A DNA stretch of 64,000 bases, taken from positions 144,018 through 208,017 of the forward strand of contig JAWKHX010000010.1 in assembly GCA_041394605.1 (NCBI GenBank). Reading direction: 5' to 3'. A program made the position numbers and the translations under genes. Below, in pieces: positions 26,458 to 34,349 of the stretch (the stretch's first letter is position 1; each line of letters opens with the position of its first letter). The notes below the pieces were generated by a model. It saw nothing but the letters and a program-made list of their open reading frames with translations, was not told the origin of the DNA and searched no databases. Source of the stretch: UBA668 sp041394605 (lineage in GTDB: Bacteria > Actinomycetota > Acidimicrobiia > Acidimicrobiales > Ilumatobacteraceae).

Positions 26458-27216
26458 ATGCCCCGCCCTGACGGCCGCACCGCAGACCAGCTCCGCCCGA
26501 TCACGTTCGAGCGCGACTACACCGAGATGGCGGCCGGCAGCGTGCTGGTGACGTTCGGCAAGACCCGGGTGCTGTGCACGGCCAGCATCGACGAGGACGT
26601 GCCCCGCTGGATGCGCAACTCGGGCTAGGGCTGGGTGACCGCTGAGTACTCGATGCTGCCGGGAGCCTCGCCCGAGCGCATCGACCGCGAGGCCGCGAAG
26701 GGCAAGCAGAGCGGCCGCACCGTGGAGATCCAGCGGCTCATCGGCCGCTCCCTGCGCGCCGCCTGCGACATGAAGCTGCTGGGGGAGCGGCAGGTGATCG
26801 TGGACTGCGACGTGCTCCAGGCTGACGGCGGCACCCGTACCGCCAGCATCTGCGGCGGCTACCTCGCCCTCCACGACGCGCTCACCCGGCTGGTGCAGAA
26901 CAAGGCCATCAGCCGTCATCCGCTGCACTCCTACTGCGCGGCGATCAGCGTCGGAATCGTCGGCGGCCAGCCGGTGCTGGACCTGCCCTACGTGGAGGAC
27001 TCCACAGCCGAGGTGGACATGAACGTGGTGGTGCTCGGGGCGCCGGGCGAGGAGCCGCGGTTCGTGGAGGTGCAGGGCACCGCCGAGGGCCAGGCGTTCA
27101 GCCGCAGCGAGCTGGATGCGCTGCTCGGCCTGGCCACGAAGGGCCTGTCCGAGATCATCGACCTGCAGGCGGCCCTGGTGGCCGACCCGCCGCCGCCGAG
27201 GACGCCGGGCCGATGA
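26458..27216 (+). pseudogene. rph: RNase PH with an in-frame amber codon at position 57
   Basis: Frame-intact RNase PH of 252 codons except for TAG at 26626-26628. RNase PH trims tRNA 3' ends phosphorolytically. Before the stop: RPDGRTADQLRPITFERDYT...GKTRVLCTASIDEDVPRW; after it: GWVTAEYSMLPGASPERIDREAAKGKQ, SIGRSLRAACDMK-like region, DCDVLQADGGTRTAS, and EVQGTAEGQAFSRSELDAL, so all catalytic and phosphate-binding parts are conserved. Family members have Lys or Gln (AAG/CAG) where the stop lies, so a single base change explains it. It is either a sequencing error, a recent null allele, or a read-through site. GGAGG precedes ATG 26458. The stop of rph overlaps the rdgB start by four bases. 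Confidence 0.9.
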
Positions 27217-27821
27217 CCGCCGCCCTGCCACGGCTGGTCAGCGCCACCGCCAACCCGCACAAGATGGCCGAGATCGCCGCCCTGCTGGACGGCCTGGTGG
27301 AGATCGTGCCCCGCCCCGCCGACGTGGGCGACGTGGTGGAGGACGCCGGCTCGCTGGAGGGCAACGCCCGGCTGAAGGCCGCCGCCATCTGCGCCGCCAC
27401 CGGTATGCCCGCAGTGGCCGACGACACCGGCCTGTTCGTGGACGCCCTCGACGGCCTGCCCGGCGTGGACACCGCCTACTACGCCGGCCCCACGGCCACG
27501 TACGCGGAGAACCGGGCCAAGCTGCTGTGCCAGTTGGACGGCGTGGCCAACCGTGCGGCACGGTTCCGCACGGTGGCGCTGGTGGTCTACCCGGACGGCA
27601 GCGAGATCGCCGTGCAGGGCGTGTGCGAGGGCATGATCGCCACGGCCGAGCGGGGCGAGCGCGGCTTCGGGTACGACCCGGTGTTCATGCCCCTGGAGGG
27701 TCGCGGGCGCACGTTCAGCGAGATGTCCGAAGAGGAGAAGAACGCGGTCTCCCACCGCGGCCGGGCGTTCGCCGCGCTGGTGGACGCGTTGCGCCGGCGG
27801 GCCGCCGAGCCGGACGGCTGA
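27213..27821 (+). CDS. rdgB: dITP/XTP pyrophosphatase (RdgB/HAM1)
   Basis: 202-residue house-cleaning NTPase that hydrolyses dITP, ITP and XTP. Seen are the start LVSATANPHKMAEI (substrate loop), the acidic site VEDAGSLEGNARLKA and ADDTGLFVDAL, PGVDTAYYAG, and the C-terminal GFGYDPVFMP and MSEEEKNAVSHRGRA. All are diagnostic. ATG 27213 overlaps the rph stop (ATGA), a translationally coupled arrangement as in mycobacteria. Confidence 0.96.
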   Translation: MTAALPRLVSATANPHKMAEIAALLDGLVEIVPRPADVGDVVEDAGSLEGNARLKAAAICAATGMPAVADDTGLFVDALDGLPGVDTAYYAGPTATYAENRAKLLCQLDGVANRAARFRTVALVVYPDGSEIAVQGVCEGMIATAERGERGFGYDPVFMPLEGRGRTFSEMSEEEKNAVSHRGRAFAALVDALRRRAAEPDG

Positions 27822-27827
27822 GGCCGG

Positions 27828-28850
27828 TCACCAACCGCGCAGGTCCACCGGCCAGCGGTCCACCACCTCGTGGCCGTTGACCACCCAGATCGTGTCGTGC
27901 TTGGCCACCGTGGGATCGATGTGCGAGGGCGTCACCCGCACCCGCTGGCCCACGTCGGCCACCCCCGTGTGCGGGGTGAAGGTGACGTGTTCGTCGCTGA
28001 GGAACCACACGTCGGCGCCGGGGCCGTCCAGCAGTTCCACCGTGGGATTGCCGTGGTCGGTGGCCATCGCCTTCAGCCCCACGTCGGCAACCGCGTACTT
28101 CGAGTTGGCGCTGACGACGGTGCCGATCAACCAGCAGGCCTGCACGAAGGGGAGGCCGAGGCGGGAGTAGTCGGTGTCCATCAGGGCGTAGCTGCCGGCC
28201 TGGACCTCGCCCACCCGATGGTGGAGGTCGTACGTGCCGGTGCCGCCGGCGCTGACCACGTCGCCACCCACCACGTCATGTGCCGCCAGCAGCCGGTCCA
28301 TCGCGTCGTCCACCTTCGCCTGGCGCTCCGCCCGGTCGAGCACCATCATCAGGTGGCCCTCGTAGCCCATCACCCCACGGACGGTCATGGCAGCGCGCCG
28401 GGCCAGGTCGGCGATGCGCCCGGCGTGGTCGGGGGCGCAGCCGCAGCGGGGCAGCCCCACGTTCACGTCCACCAGCACCCGGGTGATACCGGCGGCTGCC
28501 GCAGCGTCCACGGTCTCTGCACTGTCGACGGCCACCGTCACGTGGGCCCCGTGGTCGCGGCAGACGGCCGCCATCTCCTGCAGGCGGTGCACATCGAGCA
28601 CCTCGTTGGCCAGCAGCAGGTCGTAGCCCAGCCCCGCGGCCGCCATGCCGATCACCTCCCGGGTGGTCGCGCAGGTGAAGGTGCCGTGACCGTGCGCTGC
28701 CTGGGCGGCAGCGAGGGCGGTGCACTTGTGGGCCTTCACGTGCGGGCGCAGTGCAGCACCCGGGCGTGCCGCGGCCATCGCCTCCAGGTTGCGGCTGAGC
28801 AGTTCGTGGTCGACGACGAGCGCCGGCGTCGGGACGTCATGGAGGTCCAT
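27828..28850 (-). CDS. Fold-III PLP enzyme, D-threonine aldolase / D-serine dehydratase-like
   Basis: 340 residues: an alanine-racemase-type barrel with the PLP lysine in LRPHVKAHKCTALA (about 45-55), the barrel strands ending in VDVNVGLPRCG and MGYEGHLM, GGTGTYDLHH (phosphate site), and a beta domain with PSHIDPTVAKHD. This is the DSD1/D-threonine aldolase-like group; the second His in the C-terminal H-x(n)-H/C motif for the metal is present (HIDPTVAKHD). Substrate uncertain: D-threonine, D-serine or a beta-hydroxy D-amino acid. ATG 28850 gives the typical DLHDVPTPALVVD start. Tail to tail with rdgB. Confidence 0.85.
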   Translation of the reverse strand: MDLHDVPTPALVVDHELLSRNLEAMAAARPGAALRPHVKAHKCTALAAAQAAHGHGTFTCATTREVIGMAAAGLGYDLLLANEVLDVHRLQEMAAVCRDHGAHVTVAVDSAETVDAAAAAGITRVLVDVNVGLPRCGCAPDHAGRIADLARRAAMTVRGVMGYEGHLMMVLDRAERQAKVDDAMDRLLAAHDVVGGDVVSAGGTGTYDLHHRVGEVQAGSYALMDTDYSRLGLPFVQACWLIGTVVSANSKYAVADVGLKAMATDHGNPTVELLDGPGADVWFLSDEHVTFTPHTGVADVGQRVRVTPSHIDPTVAKHDTIWVVNGHEVVDRWPVDLRGW

Positions 28851-28933
28851 GCCGCGATCGTGGCAGGTCGCAGTGGGTGCGGGTGACGGAAGGGTGGCTG
28901 TCCCGCTGAATGTGTCGGCAGTGACGCAGCGGC

Positions 28934-28947
28934 TTAGGCTCACCTAA
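28934..28947 (+). promoter_or_regulatory. DtxR/IdeR-type iron box over the feo promoter
   Basis: TTAGGCTCACCTAA is a 5-4-5 inverted repeat that matches 13 of 14 positions of the right-hand part of the DtxR/IdeR consensus. It overlaps the TAGGCT -10 (28935-28940) of feoA, so iron-loaded repressor would block the polymerase. Confidence 0.75.
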
Positions 28948-28948
28948 C

Positions 28949-29239
28949 GTGAAATCGTCCCGGAGGGTCGTCGACGGCGTGATGGCGCTCTGCGATGCAC
29001 CCGTGGGCGCCGTGGTCACGGTGGTGGAGGTGCAGCCCGGCCCGCACGGCCAGGGCCGCCGTCTGGAGGACCTGGGGATCGTGGCCGGCACGGAGGTCAC
29101 GGTGGAGCGCCGGGCGCCGCTGGGCGACCCCACCGTGTACGAAGTACGCCGGGCGCGCCTTGCAGTCCGCCGGGTGGACGCCCTGCTGGTGCAGGTGGCA
29201 GTGGGCGACGCCGCCGAGGGGACCTATGTCGCACTGTGA
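28949..29239 (+). CDS. feoA: FeoA-domain protein
   Basis: 96-residue SH3-like FeoA protein: MALCDAPVGAVVTVVEVQPGPHGQGRRLEDLGIVAGTEVTVERRAPLGDPTVYEVRRARLAVRR-type layout, with RLEDLGI...GTEV as the usual FeoA core. FeoA helps FeoB-mediated ferrous iron uptake. GTG 28949 is eight bases after a TAGGCT -10, hence leaderless, and an iron box covers that -10. Its end overlaps the feoB start by 14 bases in another frame, giving coupled translation. Confidence 0.88.
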   Translation: MKSSRRVVDGVMALCDAPVGAVVTVVEVQPGPHGQGRRLEDLGIVAGTEVTVERRAPLGDPTVYEVRRARLAVRRVDALLVQVAVGDAAEGTYVAL

Positions 29240-31124
29240 GCCAGAGGCCACCGGGTCGATCGCCACCGGCACGCTGCACGTCGCGTTCGTCGGCAGCCCC
29301 AACGCCGGCAAGACGACGCTGTTCAACGCGCTCACCGGGCTGCGGGCCAAGACGGCCAACTATCCGGGTGTGACCGTCAGCCGGCGCGAGGGCCGGGTGG
29401 ACCTCGGCGGCCGGCCCGTGACGCTGGTGGACCTGCCCGGCACGTACGGGCTGGATGCCATCAGCCCGGACGAGCAGATCGTGGCCGACGCCCTGCGGGG
29501 CGAGATTCCCGGGGTGGACCGGCCGGATGCCATCGCCGTGGTGGCCGACGCGGCGACCCTGGAGCGCTCGCTGCTGTTCATGGCCGACGTGCTGCGCCTC
29601 GGCCTGCCCACGTCGCTGATCGTCACGATGACCGACGAGTTGGCCGTGCGCGGCGGGTCGCTGGACCTGGAGTTGCTCGCCGCCGCCATCGGCGTGCCGG
29701 TGGTGGGTGTCATCGGCCACCGGGGCATCGGGTTGGACGACGTGCGCACCCTGCTCGGCAACCCCGAGGGGTGGGCCAGCCCGGTGCTGCCGCCGCCGGC
29801 GGAAAGCGGCCGGCGGTCGGCGTGGGTGGCATCGGTGCTGCGTTCGGCGTATCGCCCACCGGGGCGTGACCGGCGCACCCGGCGTGTCGACGCCGTGCTG
29901 CTGCACCCGGTGTGGGGCGTGCTGGTGTTCGTGGCCGTGATGCTGACGTTCTTCCAGGCCATCTTCACGCTCGCCGCGCCGCTGATCGACGGGCTGGACA
30001 GCGCGTTCAACTCGCTGTCCACACTGCTGAAGGACCACCTGTCCGGCTGGCTGGGCGAACTGCTCGGTGACGGAGTGGTGGCCGGCGTGGGTGGGGTGCT
30101 GGTGTTCCTGCCGCAGATCACCCTGCTGTTCCTGATCCTCACCGTGCTGGAGAAGGTGGGCTATCTCGCCCGCGCTGCATTCCTGGCCGACCGGTTGATG
30201 GGTCGGTTCGGGTTGGAGGGACGCAGCTTCGTGTCGATGCTGTCGTCGTTCGCCTGCGCCATCCCCGGCATCATGAGCACCCGCACCATCCCCAGCGAGC
30301 GGCGCCGCATCGCCACGATGATGGCCGCCCCGCTGATGACGTGCTCCGCCCGGCTGCCCGTCTTCACGTTGCTGATCTCCGCGTTCGTGCCCAACCAGCA
30401 GGTGCTCGGGCCGGTTCGCACCCAGGGTCTGGCGCTGTTCGGGCTGTACGTGCTGGGTGCCGTGAGCGGGCTGGTCTACGCCGGCGTGCTGAACATGTTC
30501 GCCCTCTCGGGCTCCGCAGCACCGGTGATCATGGAGTTGCCGCCCTACCGCCGGCCCACGCTGCGGGCCGTGCTGTTGCAGACGTGGGACGGCGCGTGGT
30601 CGTTCATCCGCAAGGCCGGCACGGTCATCCTGGCCAGCTCGCTGGTGCTGTGGCTGATGCTCAACATCTCGTTCGGCACGCCGCCGCAGGGGCTGGACAC
30701 CGTGCAGCGCGACTCGTGGAAGCTGGAACACTCCGTGGCCGGCGAGATGGGCAAGGGGATGGAGACGGTTTTCAGCCCGCTCGGCTTCGAGTGGCGAACC
30801 AACGTGGCCGTCATCGGCAGCCTCGCCGCCCGTGAGGTGTTCGTGACCACGCTGGCACTCAGCACCGCAGCAGAGAGCGAGAACTCGCTGCCCGCCCGCC
30901 TGCACGAACTGCGCAACGACGACGGCAGCAAGGTCTACGACGCTGCCACGGTGGCGGCGATCCTGGTGTTCTTCGTCTACGCGCTGCAGTGCTTCTCCAC
31001 GGTCGCCGTGCTGCGGCGGGAGACCAACTCGTGGAAGTGGCCGGCGATCGCGTTCGGATCGATGTTCGTGCTGGCGTACGCGGGCGCACTGATCGCAAGG
31101 GTGGTGGTGCATGCCGTCACCTGA
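29226..31124 (+). CDS. feoB: Ferrous iron transporter FeoB
   Basis: 632-residue FeoB: a cytoplasmic G domain with G1 GSPNAGKT (23-30), the PGVTV switch I, G3 DLPGTYGL, and a G4 position reading TMTD instead of the usual NxxD. The membrane part has two Gate regions (FLPQITLLFLILTVLEKVGYLAR and the SSFACAIPGIM Cys-containing helix; later MMAAPLMTCSARLPVF), as in Feo proteins. It imports Fe2+. The altered G4 (N to T) would weaken guanine selectivity, an oddity worth noting. It is shorter than E. coli FeoB (773). It ends 14 bases inside the Nfu gene start. Confidence 0.93.
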   Translation: MSHCEPEATGSIATGTLHVAFVGSPNAGKTTLFNALTGLRAKTANYPGVTVSRREGRVDLGGRPVTLVDLPGTYGLDAISPDEQIVADALRGEIPGVDRPDAIAVVADAATLERSLLFMADVLRLGLPTSLIVTMTDELAVRGGSLDLELLAAAIGVPVVGVIGHRGIGLDDVRTLLGNPEGWASPVLPPPAESGRRSAWVASVLRSAYRPPGRDRRTRRVDAVLLHPVWGVLVFVAVMLTFFQAIFTLAAPLIDGLDSAFNSLSTLLKDHLSGWLGELLGDGVVAGVGGVLVFLPQITLLFLILTVLEKVGYLARAAFLADRLMGRFGLEGRSFVSMLSSFACAIPGIMSTRTIPSERRRIATMMAAPLMTCSARLPVFTLLISAFVPNQQVLGPVRTQGLALFGLYVLGAVSGLVYAGVLNMFALSGSAAPVIMELPPYRRPTLRAVLLQTWDGAWSFIRKAGTVILASSLVLWLMLNISFGTPPQGLDTVQRDSWKLEHSVAGEMGKGMETVFSPLGFEWRTNVAVIGSLAAREVFVTTLALSTAAESENSLPARLHELRNDDGSKVYDAATVAAILVFFVYALQCFSTVAVLRRETNSWKWPAIAFGSMFVLAYAGALIARVVVHAVT

Positions 31125-31668
31125 CGCCACCGGCCCCGTCGTCGCGCACGTGCAGCGCACTGCCGACCCGGGTGTGTTGCGGTGGGTGGTGCACGAGCCA
31201 GTGGTGGCCGGGCCGCGCCGGGTGGTTCCGGCGTCGGACGTGTCGTCGCCGCTGGGGGAATTGATCGTGAGCGGCGCGGTGGCGGCTGTCGTGGCCGGGC
31301 CGGGCTACCTGGAGCTGACGGCCGGGCCGGGCGGCTGGACCGACGTCGCGGCCCTCGACGCCGCGGTGTGCGAGGCACTGGCCGCCGGCGCGCCGTGGCT
31401 GGCGGCCGGGGCCGATGCGGGGGATGGCGCTGCCGCGGCGGACCTGGCCGACCTGCAGCGGGTGGTCACCGCCGCCGCCGGCTCGCTGACCGCGTTGCAC
31501 GGCGGCTCGATCGAGGTGGTCGCGCTGGATGGCCCGACGCTGACCGTGCGGATGCACGGGACCTGCGCCGGCTGCTCGTTCACCGACGCCACGCTGGAGC
31601 GCCTGGTCCTCCCCGCCCTGCGCCGCGAAGCCCCCACCGTCCAGACCGTCACCATCACCCACGACTGA
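31111..31668 (+). CDS. Nfu-type Fe-S scaffold protein in the feo operon
   Basis: 185 residues. The first about 95 resemble the Nfu N-terminal domain (PLGELIVSGAVAAVVAGPGYLELT...WTDVAALDAAV), and the C-terminal domain has the NifU-like core GGSIEVVALDGPTLTVRMHGTCAGCSFTDATLERLVLPAL with the cluster-binding C152-A-G-C155. Nfu proteins accept and deliver 4Fe-4S clusters as dimers. ATG 31111 overlaps the end of feoB by 14 bases. The order feoA-feoB-nfu in one iron-box operon suggests it handles iron that FeoB brings in, possibly replacing FeoC (inference). Confidence 0.83.
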   Translation: MPSPDATGPVVAHVQRTADPGVLRWVVHEPVVAGPRRVVPASDVSSPLGELIVSGAVAAVVAGPGYLELTAGPGGWTDVAALDAAVCEALAAGAPWLAAGADAGDGAAAADLADLQRVVTAAAGSLTALHGGSIEVVALDGPTLTVRMHGTCAGCSFTDATLERLVLPALRREAPTVQTVTITHD

Positions 31669-31687
31669 CCGCACCGCCCAGGTGCTT

Positions 31688-31759
31688 CTGGGGCTGGATC
31701 GTGCCATTCGGGACTCTGGGGCGATTTCATTGCGGTTTCCGTCGCGATCCGGACCCCAG
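31688..31759. terminator. Imperfect inverted repeat between convergent genes
   Basis: CTGGGGCTGGATCG (31688-31701) pairs with CGATCCGGACCCCAG (31745-31759) with one bulge, around a 43-base middle that repeats TCTGGGGC. It lies between the Nfu gene and the oppositely oriented LLM gene, so it may terminate both. Confidence 0.4.
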
Positions 31760-31789
31760 TTCCCGGGGGAGGCTGGCTTCGGAAGTCCG

Positions 31790-32488
31790 CTACCCGAGTG
31801 CTTCGAAGCGGGTGAGGATCAGCCGGTCCAGGCCCAACTGGCGGGCGAGATCCTGCGACGCCATGTCATCGGCGTAGCACCACCCGCTGGTCTCGAACGG
31901 TCGCCCGGCAGCCGCTTCCGCGGCGGCGGCCACCAGGCGCGGCGCAGTGGGGCTGGAGAGGCGCACGTTCACGCCGTCGGCCATCCGCCCGGCAAGCTCG
32001 GCGAGGGCGACGCTGTTGACGCCGACGATGATCGGCGGCGGTGCCGGTTCCGTCGCCTCGACGCGCAGCAGGTCGATGGCGTCGGCGACCGCCCGGTGAC
32101 GGTCGGCCATCGCCGGCAGCAGCGGGATGCCGCGGTCGTGATGCTCCTGCGCCCAGCGACTGCCGGGTGCCGCGCCGGCCCCGATGCCGAGGCGGAGACG
32201 GCCGTCGCTGATCCGCTGCACGCTGGACGCCGCAGCGGCGAGCACGGCCTGGTGGCGGTTGGCGACGTTGACCACCAGCGCGCCCACCCCGATCGTCGTG
32301 GTGGCTTCGGCCATTGCCCCGAGGAGGGTGAAGCACTCCAACAGTGGCCGGTCGCCGCCCAGCGTGGCGCCGTCGAAGTGGTCGAACACCCAGGTGGTGT
32401 CGTACCCGTCGGCCTCCGCCTGCAGGACCGCGTCGCGCAGCCGCGGCCAGTCGTTGTGGGCCGAGCTGAACTGGATGTCCACGAGCAT
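31790..32488 (-). CDS. Luciferase-like (LLM class) F420/FMN-dependent oxidoreductase
   Basis: 232-residue TIM-barrel enzyme of the bacterial-luciferase-like family. Seen are VDIQFSSAHNDWPRLRDAVLQAEADGYDTTWVFDHF (N-terminal strand and helix), IGVGALVVNVANRHQAVLAAAASSVQRISDGRLRLGIGAG (the SDGR-L-LGIG signature), and a late PIIVGVNSVAL barrel strand. In actinobacteria such proteins often use F420. The substrate is unknown. Length is short for the family (usually about 280-350), so part of the insertion region is missing. ATG 32488. Confidence 0.85.
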   Translation of the reverse strand: MLVDIQFSSAHNDWPRLRDAVLQAEADGYDTTWVFDHFDGATLGGDRPLLECFTLLGAMAEATTTIGVGALVVNVANRHQAVLAAAASSVQRISDGRLRLGIGAGAAPGSRWAQEHHDRGIPLLPAMADRHRAVADAIDLLRVEATEPAPPPIIVGVNSVALAELAGRMADGVNVRLSSPTAPRLVAAAAEAAAGRPFETSGWCYADDMASQDLARQLGLDRLILTRFEALG

Positions 32489-32542
32489 CCCCCAAGGATG
32501 CCGTCCGCCCCGCCCCGTTCCGACCCGAGTGTCAGGCGCCCG

Positions 32543-32580
32543 GTCCGAGTGTCACGCGGTCGGACCGCAGGCACTCGGAC
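32543..32580 (-). terminator. Hairpin downstream of tRNA-Leu
   Basis: GTCCGAGTG...GCGGTC and GACCGC...CACTCGGAC form a long imperfect stem. A partial direct copy of the left arm (CCGAGTGTCAGGCG) lies at about 32525. It follows the tRNA on the same strand and could be its terminator. Confidence 0.4.
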
Positions 32581-32624
32581 GGAGGGCGGTGGGACGGGGG
32601 CGGCCAGTGGGTGGGGCCGGTGGG

Positions 32625-32704
32625 TGCGGGCGGAGGGACTCGAACCCTCACTCCGAAGAACAGGAACCTAAATCCTGCGCGTCTGCCAGTTCCGCCACGC
32701 CCGC
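32625..32704 (-). tRNA. tRNA-Leu (UAG)
   Basis: The reverse strand starts GCGGGCGTGGCGGAACTGG at 32704 and ends with CCCTCCGCCCGC plus a discriminator A at 32625. The 7-bp acceptor stem is perfect. The anticodon loop between CAGGA and TCCTG is TTTAGGT, giving anticodon TAG (reads CUN leucine codons). The 11-base variable arm and the GG of the D-loop mark a class II leucine tRNA; CCA is not encoded. It lies 16 bases downstream of the lipoprotein gene. Confidence 0.96.
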
Positions 32705-32720
32705 GTGGGGAGGTGCCAGC

Positions 32721-33635
32721 CTACTGCTGGCCACCGAGGGGCACCCATGCCGGCCACTGCGCGTCGGGGATGGCGATGGTGCCGCCGCTGCCATCGACGC
32801 CCACCACCTGCACGTCGGCCCCGTCGTCCGCGGTCGGTACGGTCATGGCCACTCGACGGCCGTCGGGCGAGAACTGGGCTCCGCCGCTGTTGGGACCGAC
32901 CCGGGTCTCCCGCCCGGTGGCGATGTCGACGACGATCGTGGCGCTGTCGTCCGGATCCGCGCAGGCTCGGCTGTAGACGAGCAGCGAGTCGAACGTGTCC
33001 GACACGATCTCGCTGCAGTCCTCGCGACCGGCGACCACCACGGGGCTTCCGCCGTCGAGGTCGGTGACCCAAACGTCGATCTGATCGCCATCTTCGAACT
33101 TGCCCCACCACGCCAGATGGTCGCCCATCGGAAGCACGCATGACGAGGTGGCGCCGGCAGTCGGGTACACCTGCACCTCCGTGCCGTCGCGACGGAAACG
33201 GCCGACGCTCCACGTGCCGCCGCGCCGCCTCGCCGCGTAGAACTCATGGTCGTCCACATGGTGCGGGCAGAACCACTCGTCATCGTTGAGCACCTGTTCC
33301 GTGCCGTCCGGCGCGACCCGGATCATCGTCCCGTCGTCGTCCAGCAGCACCACGGCGCCGTCCGCATCGACGTGGGGGAAGGCCTTCGCCCCGACGCGAC
33401 GCGGGCCCGGCAGGGGAATGGTCCACCCGTCCTCGCGGTGGCCGACGAGGCCGAAGTCGTCGCCGCTGTGCTGGATCGCGATGAGGTCGATGTCGCGTAC
33501 GCCCAGGACCCGCGACGGTCCATCGGTGCCGCCGCCGGTGCAGCCCGCGAGCACGCTGACGAGGCCAGCGGCCAGACCGGCCGCGACCCGCCGCCGTACC
33601 GGCCTGCGGCGCCGCCGCAGCGGATCGTGACGCAC
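32721..33635 (-). CDS. Lipoprotein with TolB/WD40-like beta-propeller repeats
   Basis: 304 residues. A basic start (RHDPLRRRRRPVRRR), a hydrophobic run and the lipobox SVLAGC (about residue 30) mark a lipoprotein. The mature part has repeated blades of the TolB/PD40 kind, seen as DDDGTMIRVAPDGTEQV, DVWVTDLDGGSPVVV, IVVDIATGRETRVG and FSPDGRRVAMTVP. Probably a cell-surface propeller for protein or ligand binding; no enzyme motif is seen. GTG 33635 follows a TACTCT -10 (33648-33643) by seven bases, sharing its TA with the divergent gene's -10. Confidence 0.83.
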   Translation of the reverse strand: MRHDPLRRRRRPVRRRVAAGLAAGLVSVLAGCTGGGTDGPSRVLGVRDIDLIAIQHSGDDFGLVGHREDGWTIPLPGPRRVGAKAFPHVDADGAVVLLDDDGTMIRVAPDGTEQVLNDDEWFCPHHVDDHEFYAARRRGGTWSVGRFRRDGTEVQVYPTAGATSSCVLPMGDHLAWWGKFEDGDQIDVWVTDLDGGSPVVVAGREDCSEIVSDTFDSLLVYSRACADPDDSATIVVDIATGRETRVGPNSGGAQFSPDGRRVAMTVPTADDGADVQVVGVDGSGGTIAIPDAQWPAWVPLGGQQ

Positions 33636-33642
33636 GTGACGG

Positions 33643-33652
33643 AGAGTACCCT
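33643..33652. promoter_or_regulatory. Overlapping divergent -10 elements for two leaderless genes
   Basis: AGAGTACCCT contains TACCCT forward (33647-33652) and TACTCT reverse (33648-33643), which share the central TA. Each is exactly seven bases from its start codon (ATG 33660 forward, GTG 33635 reverse). The intergenic gap is only 24 bases, so the two polymerases cannot bind together. Confidence 0.65.
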
Positions 33653-33659
33653 CGCCACC

Positions 33660-34322
33660 ATGACGTTCACCGGGTTCCCTGCCGAGGCGTTCGACTTCTA
33701 CGTGCGCCTGGGGATGGACAACAGCCGCCCGTTCTGGCAGGCCAACAAGGCCGTCTACGACACCCAGGTGAAGGCCCCGCTGCTGGCCGCGCTGGAGGAA
33801 CTGGAGGCGTACGGGCCGTTCCAGATCTTCCGGCCGTACCGCGACGTGCGCTTCGCCAAGGACAAGACGCCGTACAAGGAGAACGCCGGCGCCTACGGCG
33901 AGGGGGAGGGCGGCACCGGCTACTACCTGGCGCTGAACGCCACCTCGCTGTTCGCCGGCGCCGGCTACTACGGCTTCGCCGCCGACCAGATGGAGCGCTT
34001 CCGCACCGCGGTGGACGCCGACGGCACCGGCGGCGACCTGGCGGCGCGGGTGGCGGCGATGGAGAAGAAGGGCTTCACCGTCGGGGCCATCAGCGAGCTG
34101 AAGACGGCACCCCGCGGCTACCCGAAGGACCACCCCCGGATCGCGCTCCTGCGCCGCAAGGGCCTGTTCGTCGGCAAGGAGTGGCCGGTGGCGAAGTGGA
34201 TGCACACCAAGGCCGCGGTGGGCAAGGTGCGCGACGTGTGGGAGGCCGCCCGCCACGTGACCGACTGGCTGGACGCCCACGTCGGCCCGAGCACGCTGCC
34301 GCCGGAGGACAGCTGGCGCTGA
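33660..34322 (+). CDS. DUF2461-family protein
   Basis: 220-residue cytosolic protein matching the DUF2461 family: FTGFPAEAFDFYVRLGMDNSRPFWQANKAVYDTQVK at the start, FRPYRDVRFAKDKTPYKENAGAY (the highly conserved RDVRFSKDKTPYK-like block), and a later PRGYPKDHPRIALLRRKGLFVGKEW. The function is unknown. The start ATG 33660 follows TACCCT by seven bases (leaderless). Divergent from the propeller lipoprotein. Confidence 0.92.
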   Translation: MTFTGFPAEAFDFYVRLGMDNSRPFWQANKAVYDTQVKAPLLAALEELEAYGPFQIFRPYRDVRFAKDKTPYKENAGAYGEGEGGTGYYLALNATSLFAGAGYYGFAADQMERFRTAVDADGTGGDLAARVAAMEKKGFTVGAISELKTAPRGYPKDHPRIALLRRKGLFVGKEWPVAKWMHTKAAVGKVRDVWEAARHVTDWLDAHVGPSTLPPEDSWR

Positions 34323-34349
34323 GCGGGCAGCCGCCGAGAGCCCGACCCG

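Noticed and set aside
26458..27216. Genome-wide recoding of TAG
   Set aside because: TAG ends other genes normally (the DUF1330-like gene at 14733, CPBP protease at 25579), and only one internal TAG was found.
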